Below are positions 61,915-64,000 of a stretch of DNA of 64,000 bases, piece after piece. The DNA is taken from positions 1-64,000 of the forward strand of contig JANWJS010000037.1 of the NCBI GenBank assembly GCA_025451845.1. The letters run 5' to 3'. The stretch is from Steroidobacteraceae bacterium. Its GTDB lineage: Bacteria; Pseudomonadota; Gammaproteobacteria; Steroidobacterales; Steroidobacteraceae. Each line of letters starts with the position of its first letter. Within the stretch, counting starts at the first letter, position 1. The notes under the pieces are model-generated. The model was not told the DNA's origin. It searched no databases and saw nothing but the letters and a program-made list of their open reading frames with translations. The translations under genes and the position numbers were made by a program.

Positions 61915-63222
61915 ATGGCCGCGGCACCGTTTTGCCTTGCGGCACGCGCCGCAGCGCCGCAGGAGGCGCCCCCCAGCGCGCCGGCCACCGCTCCCTCCCG
62001 GCCGAAGATCACCGGTCCGATTCCGGCGCCCAAGGCGAAGCAGGCGCAGCCGCACCCCAAGGTCAACTGGCTGAATCCCACCACCTGGCCGGTGCTGCCG
62101 GTGCCGCTCACCGCGGTCGACCCCAACAATGGCACCACCCTCGGGATCATTCCGACGATGCTGGTGACCAACTCCCGCGATGAGATCACCGACATCATCG
62201 CGCCGGACTTCATGCACAATCCGTACTTCGGTTGGGGCGCGCACGGGCGCATACTGGCCTTCCCCTCGGAGGACACACAGTGGTCGATCGTCGCCGGCGG
62301 CGAACAACACGTCGAGAGCACGCTCGACATGCTCTACGAGACCGGCCTCCTGCGCCAATCGCCCTTCACCGTCGCGGTCGAAGGTCTCTACGACCGCAGC
62401 GGCACGGCGCGCTTCTACGGCTTTGGCAACAACTCCTTCAAGATCAACCAGACCGTATATATCGATCAGCAGATCGGCGTCGACGCGTCGCTCGGCTGGA
62501 ACCTCAGCCACGCCTGGCAGCTCGCCTACACCTTTGCCGCGAGGAAGGTCAAGGTTCTCGGCACGACGCTGCCGGGAATTCCGGCCATCACTTCCCGGTT
62601 TGAGGGAACGAACGGCATCGGCACGACGCATGAGCTGTTACATCGCATCTCCCTCGTCTACGACACGCGCAATGACATCACGATTCCCACGAGGGGCATG
62701 CAGGCAGTAGTCTACGGCGGTGTCGCGAGCCGCAATGTGGACTTGGACGCCTCGCTGTTCACCGAGGCAGGAGCGGACGCGCGTTTCTACTGGTCCCCGT
62801 ATCCCTCGCTGGTCGTGGCAACCCACGTTGACCTGCGGTACGAGCCCACTACGCACGACGTCCCGTTCTGGGGCCTGAGCAGTCTGGGCGGCGACACGAG
62901 CGTCGTCGGCGGCTCGCAGACTCTGCGAGGCTATGGCACCTCGCGCTTCTACGACCGCAACTCCTTCTCCGCCAACCTCGAGCTGCGGCAGACCGTGTAT
63001 TCGCTCGATGCGTTCGCGACGCACATAGAGCTGCAGATCGCCCCATTCATCGACACCGGGCGGGTCTTTCACAAGGAGTCGACCTGGCCGATCACGCACC
63101 TGCACAGCGTGTTTGGAGTGGGGTTTCGCGGGATCGCGCCGCCTTCCGTCGTCGGCTATGTCGATATTGGCAAGGGCCGCGAAGGCATCGCCGTATTCAC
63201 CGGCATAGGCTACCCCTTTTGA
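61915..63222 (+). CDS. Omp85/BamA-TamA-like outer-membrane beta-barrel without POTRA domains
   Basis: 435 residues, mostly amphipathic strands of a D15/surface-antigen barrel: DNPNN-like VDPNNGTTLGIIPT, RISLVYDTRNDITIPTRGMQAVVYGG, a GLSSLGGDTSVVGGSQTLRGYG (RGY) motif and SVFGVGFRGIAPPSVVGYVDIGKGREGIAVFTGIGYPF at the C-terminus. No POTRA repeats precede the barrel; a Pro/Ala-rich linker does. The ATG gives a short signal. A better one (SPRRFIRAALGLMAAAPFCLAARA) extends upstream in frame but offers no ATG, GTG or TTG, so the start is uncertain. Confidence 0.82.
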   Translation: MAAAPFCLAARAAAPQEAPPSAPATAPSRPKITGPIPAPKAKQAQPHPKVNWLNPTTWPVLPVPLTAVDPNNGTTLGIIPTMLVTNSRDEITDIIAPDFMHNPYFGWGAHGRILAFPSEDTQWSIVAGGEQHVESTLDMLYETGLLRQSPFTVAVEGLYDRSGTARFYGFGNNSFKINQTVYIDQQIGVDASLGWNLSHAWQLAYTFAARKVKVLGTTLPGIPAITSRFEGTNGIGTTHELLHRISLVYDTRNDITIPTRGMQAVVYGGVASRNVDLDASLFTEAGADARFYWSPYPSLVVATHVDLRYEPTTHDVPFWGLSSLGGDTSVVGGSQTLRGYGTSRFYDRNSFSANLELRQTVYSLDAFATHIELQIAPFIDTGRVFHKESTWPITHLHSVFGVGFRGIAPPSVVGYVDIGKGREGIAVFTGIGYPF

Positions 63223-63233
63223 TGGGCGCACAA

Positions 63234-63323
63234 AATCGCACGGAGCGAATTTGAACGCCCGGCAGGGCGGGGCCGTAGGCCCGAGACGCATGGATGCGCC
63301 GAGTAAATCGCTCCTGGCGATTT
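63234..63323. repeat. Cloverleaf-like intergenic structure
   Basis: An outer stem (AAATCGC with GCGATTT, then GGAGCGA-TTT with AAATCGCTCC) encloses three small hairpins: GCCC-ggca-GGGC, GGGCC-gta-GGCCC and GCAT-gg-ATGC. It fills the 164-base convergent gap between the barrel gene and hpnA. It looks like a mobile REP/MITE-type element or a structured RNA rather than a simple terminator. Confidence 0.55.
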
Positions 63324-63386
63324 GCGCGGCCAGCCCCATGACAGGGATTCATTCCGCGGCCCAGGGAACGGCCCGGGGGCGCTCAC

Positions 63387-64000
63387 TTATTTGCTTTCGA
63401 ACGATACTTCGTCAGTAAGGTAGCCGTTCGCTTTAAACCAGCGTAGCGCGTCGGCAAATGCGTCTGATGGTGGACGCCAGCGATAGCCGAGCTCGCGCAC
63501 GGCTTTAGCGCTGGAGAAGAACATTCGCTTGCGCGCCATGCGCACGCCCTCGACCGTGACGCGCGTCGGCCGGCCAGTCAGGCGCGCGTAGAGCTCTGAT
63601 ACGTAGGCAACGGGGAGTACGGCAGCGTGCGGCAGCCGAATACGGGGCGGGCTGCGGCCGACGAGCTGCGCGATGAGCGTCAGGATCTGCCGCAGCGTCA
63701 TGTCCTCGCCGCCGAGAATGTAGCGCTCGCCGATGCGCCCGCGATGGAATGCCAGCAGGTGGCCCGCCGCGACATCCTCCACGTGCACGATGTTGAGTCC
63801 GGTATCGACATAGGCGGGCGTGCGGCCACGGGCGGCATCGAGCACGATCTGACCCGTCGGCGTCGGCTTGACATCGCCCGGACCGATGGGTGTCGAAGGG
63901 TTGACGATCACCACCGGCACGCCCCGGGCCGCTGCATCGCGCGCCTGTTCCTCGGCCAGGAACTTCGAGCGCTTGTAGTGGCCGATCATGTCGCCGAGGC
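63387..64000 (-). CDS. hpnA: Hopanoid-associated sugar epimerase HpnA (5' end outside window)
   Basis: The C-terminal 204 residues or so of an extended SDR. MIGHYKRSKFLAEEQ carries the catalytic YxxxK, followed by VVIVNPSTPIGPGDVKPTPTGQIVLDAARGRTPAYVDTGLNIVHVEDVAAGHLLAF and ERYILGGEDMTLRQIL. PTPTG and YVDTGLN are HpnA hallmarks. The frame stays open to the window edge, so the NAD-binding half lies beyond it. Confidence 0.9.
   Translation of the reverse strand, partial: LGDMIGHYKRSKFLAEEQARDAAARGVPVVIVNPSTPIGPGDVKPTPTGQIVLDAARGRTPAYVDTGLNIVHVEDVAAGHLLAFHRGRIGERYILGGEDMTLRQILTLIAQLVGRSPPRIRLPHAAVLPVAYVSELYARLTGRPTRVTVEGVRMARKRMFFSSAKAVRELGYRWRPPSDAFADALRWFKANGYLTDEVSFESK

Noticed and set aside
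1-64000. CRISPR arrays, tRNA genes, integrases or phage modules
   Set aside because: No regularly spaced repeats, cloverleaf with CCA-type acceptor, recombinase motif or phage structural gene was seen on either strand.

Overview
The window is a high-GC stretch of a Gram-negative chromosome. Outer-membrane TonB receptors, Tat and lipoprotein signals, periplasmic c-type cytochromes, an Omp85-type barrel and hopanoid genes all point that way. The mix (PQQ-like and molybdenum dehydrogenases, hopanoid genes, FecA-type receptor, DUF4097 proteins beside an ECF sigma factor) looks like an environmental gammaproteobacterium of the Steroidobacter/Nevskia/Xanthomonas kind. That placement is inference from gene content, not from a marker gene. 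I see no rRNA, tRNA, CRISPR array, transposase or origin. No gap between genes exceeds about 225 bases.

Layout. 1-2604: end of an unknown gene, then a leftward paaK-paaI-alaX run (aryl-CoA ligase, thioesterase, Ala-tRNA editing). 2781-3689: exported DUF4097 protein. 3711-8319: TonB receptor followed by a quinoprotein-cytochrome c fusion whose cofactor site looks altered; an IclR regulator and a small cytochrome c diverge from it, with two copies of a likely operator between. 9991-22139: the centrepiece, a leftward amine-oxidation cluster: omega-amino acid aminotransferase, mauE, mauD, PuuB-like flavin oxidase, TauE-like permease, mauB, mauA, cytochrome c, a two-subunit molybdenum hydroxylase and a SpdH-like flavoprotein. 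A MocR regulator diverges from its upstream end. 23672-31554: SnoaL-like protein, Zn/Cd efflux CDF with MerR regulator, DUF1223-msrA pair, a decayed RND pump, PAP2 phosphatase, LysR and aldo-keto reductase. 31582-39660: phosphatase lipoprotein, GH79-like hydrolase, MFS pump, VOC-ArsR-SRPBCC trio, S9 peptidase, alkyltransferase-like protein. 39671-48809: FecA-like receptor, BlaI/M56 pair, VOC, BON, exported methyltransferase, ECF sigma/anti-sigma/DUF4097 operon and an unknown exported protein. 49000-64000: sugar-isomerase-like protein, pirin, ilvE-ornithine cyclodeaminase-MFS operon, large GH94-type phosphorylase, M28 peptidase, Sfp-type PPTase, hpnB, an Omp85-like barrel and the 3' part of hpnA.

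How it works together. The mau-type cluster reads as a periplasmic route for an amine. A tryptophan-tryptophylquinone (TTQ) enzyme (MauA/MauB, matured with MauD/MauE) would release an aldehyde. The Tat-exported molybdenum enzyme next door could oxidise that aldehyde. The cytochrome c encoded between them could carry electrons from both. Neither amicyanin (mauC) nor the TTQ-maturing mauG is in the window. The aminotransferase and two flavoprotein amine oxidases suggest a polyamine or omega-amino acid context. The substrate cannot be read from the sequence.

Translation starts are notable. Many operon junctions are ATGA overlaps, three are TTGA overlaps where a TTG start is fused to the upstream stop, and one MFS gene appears to have only an ATT in the expected place.
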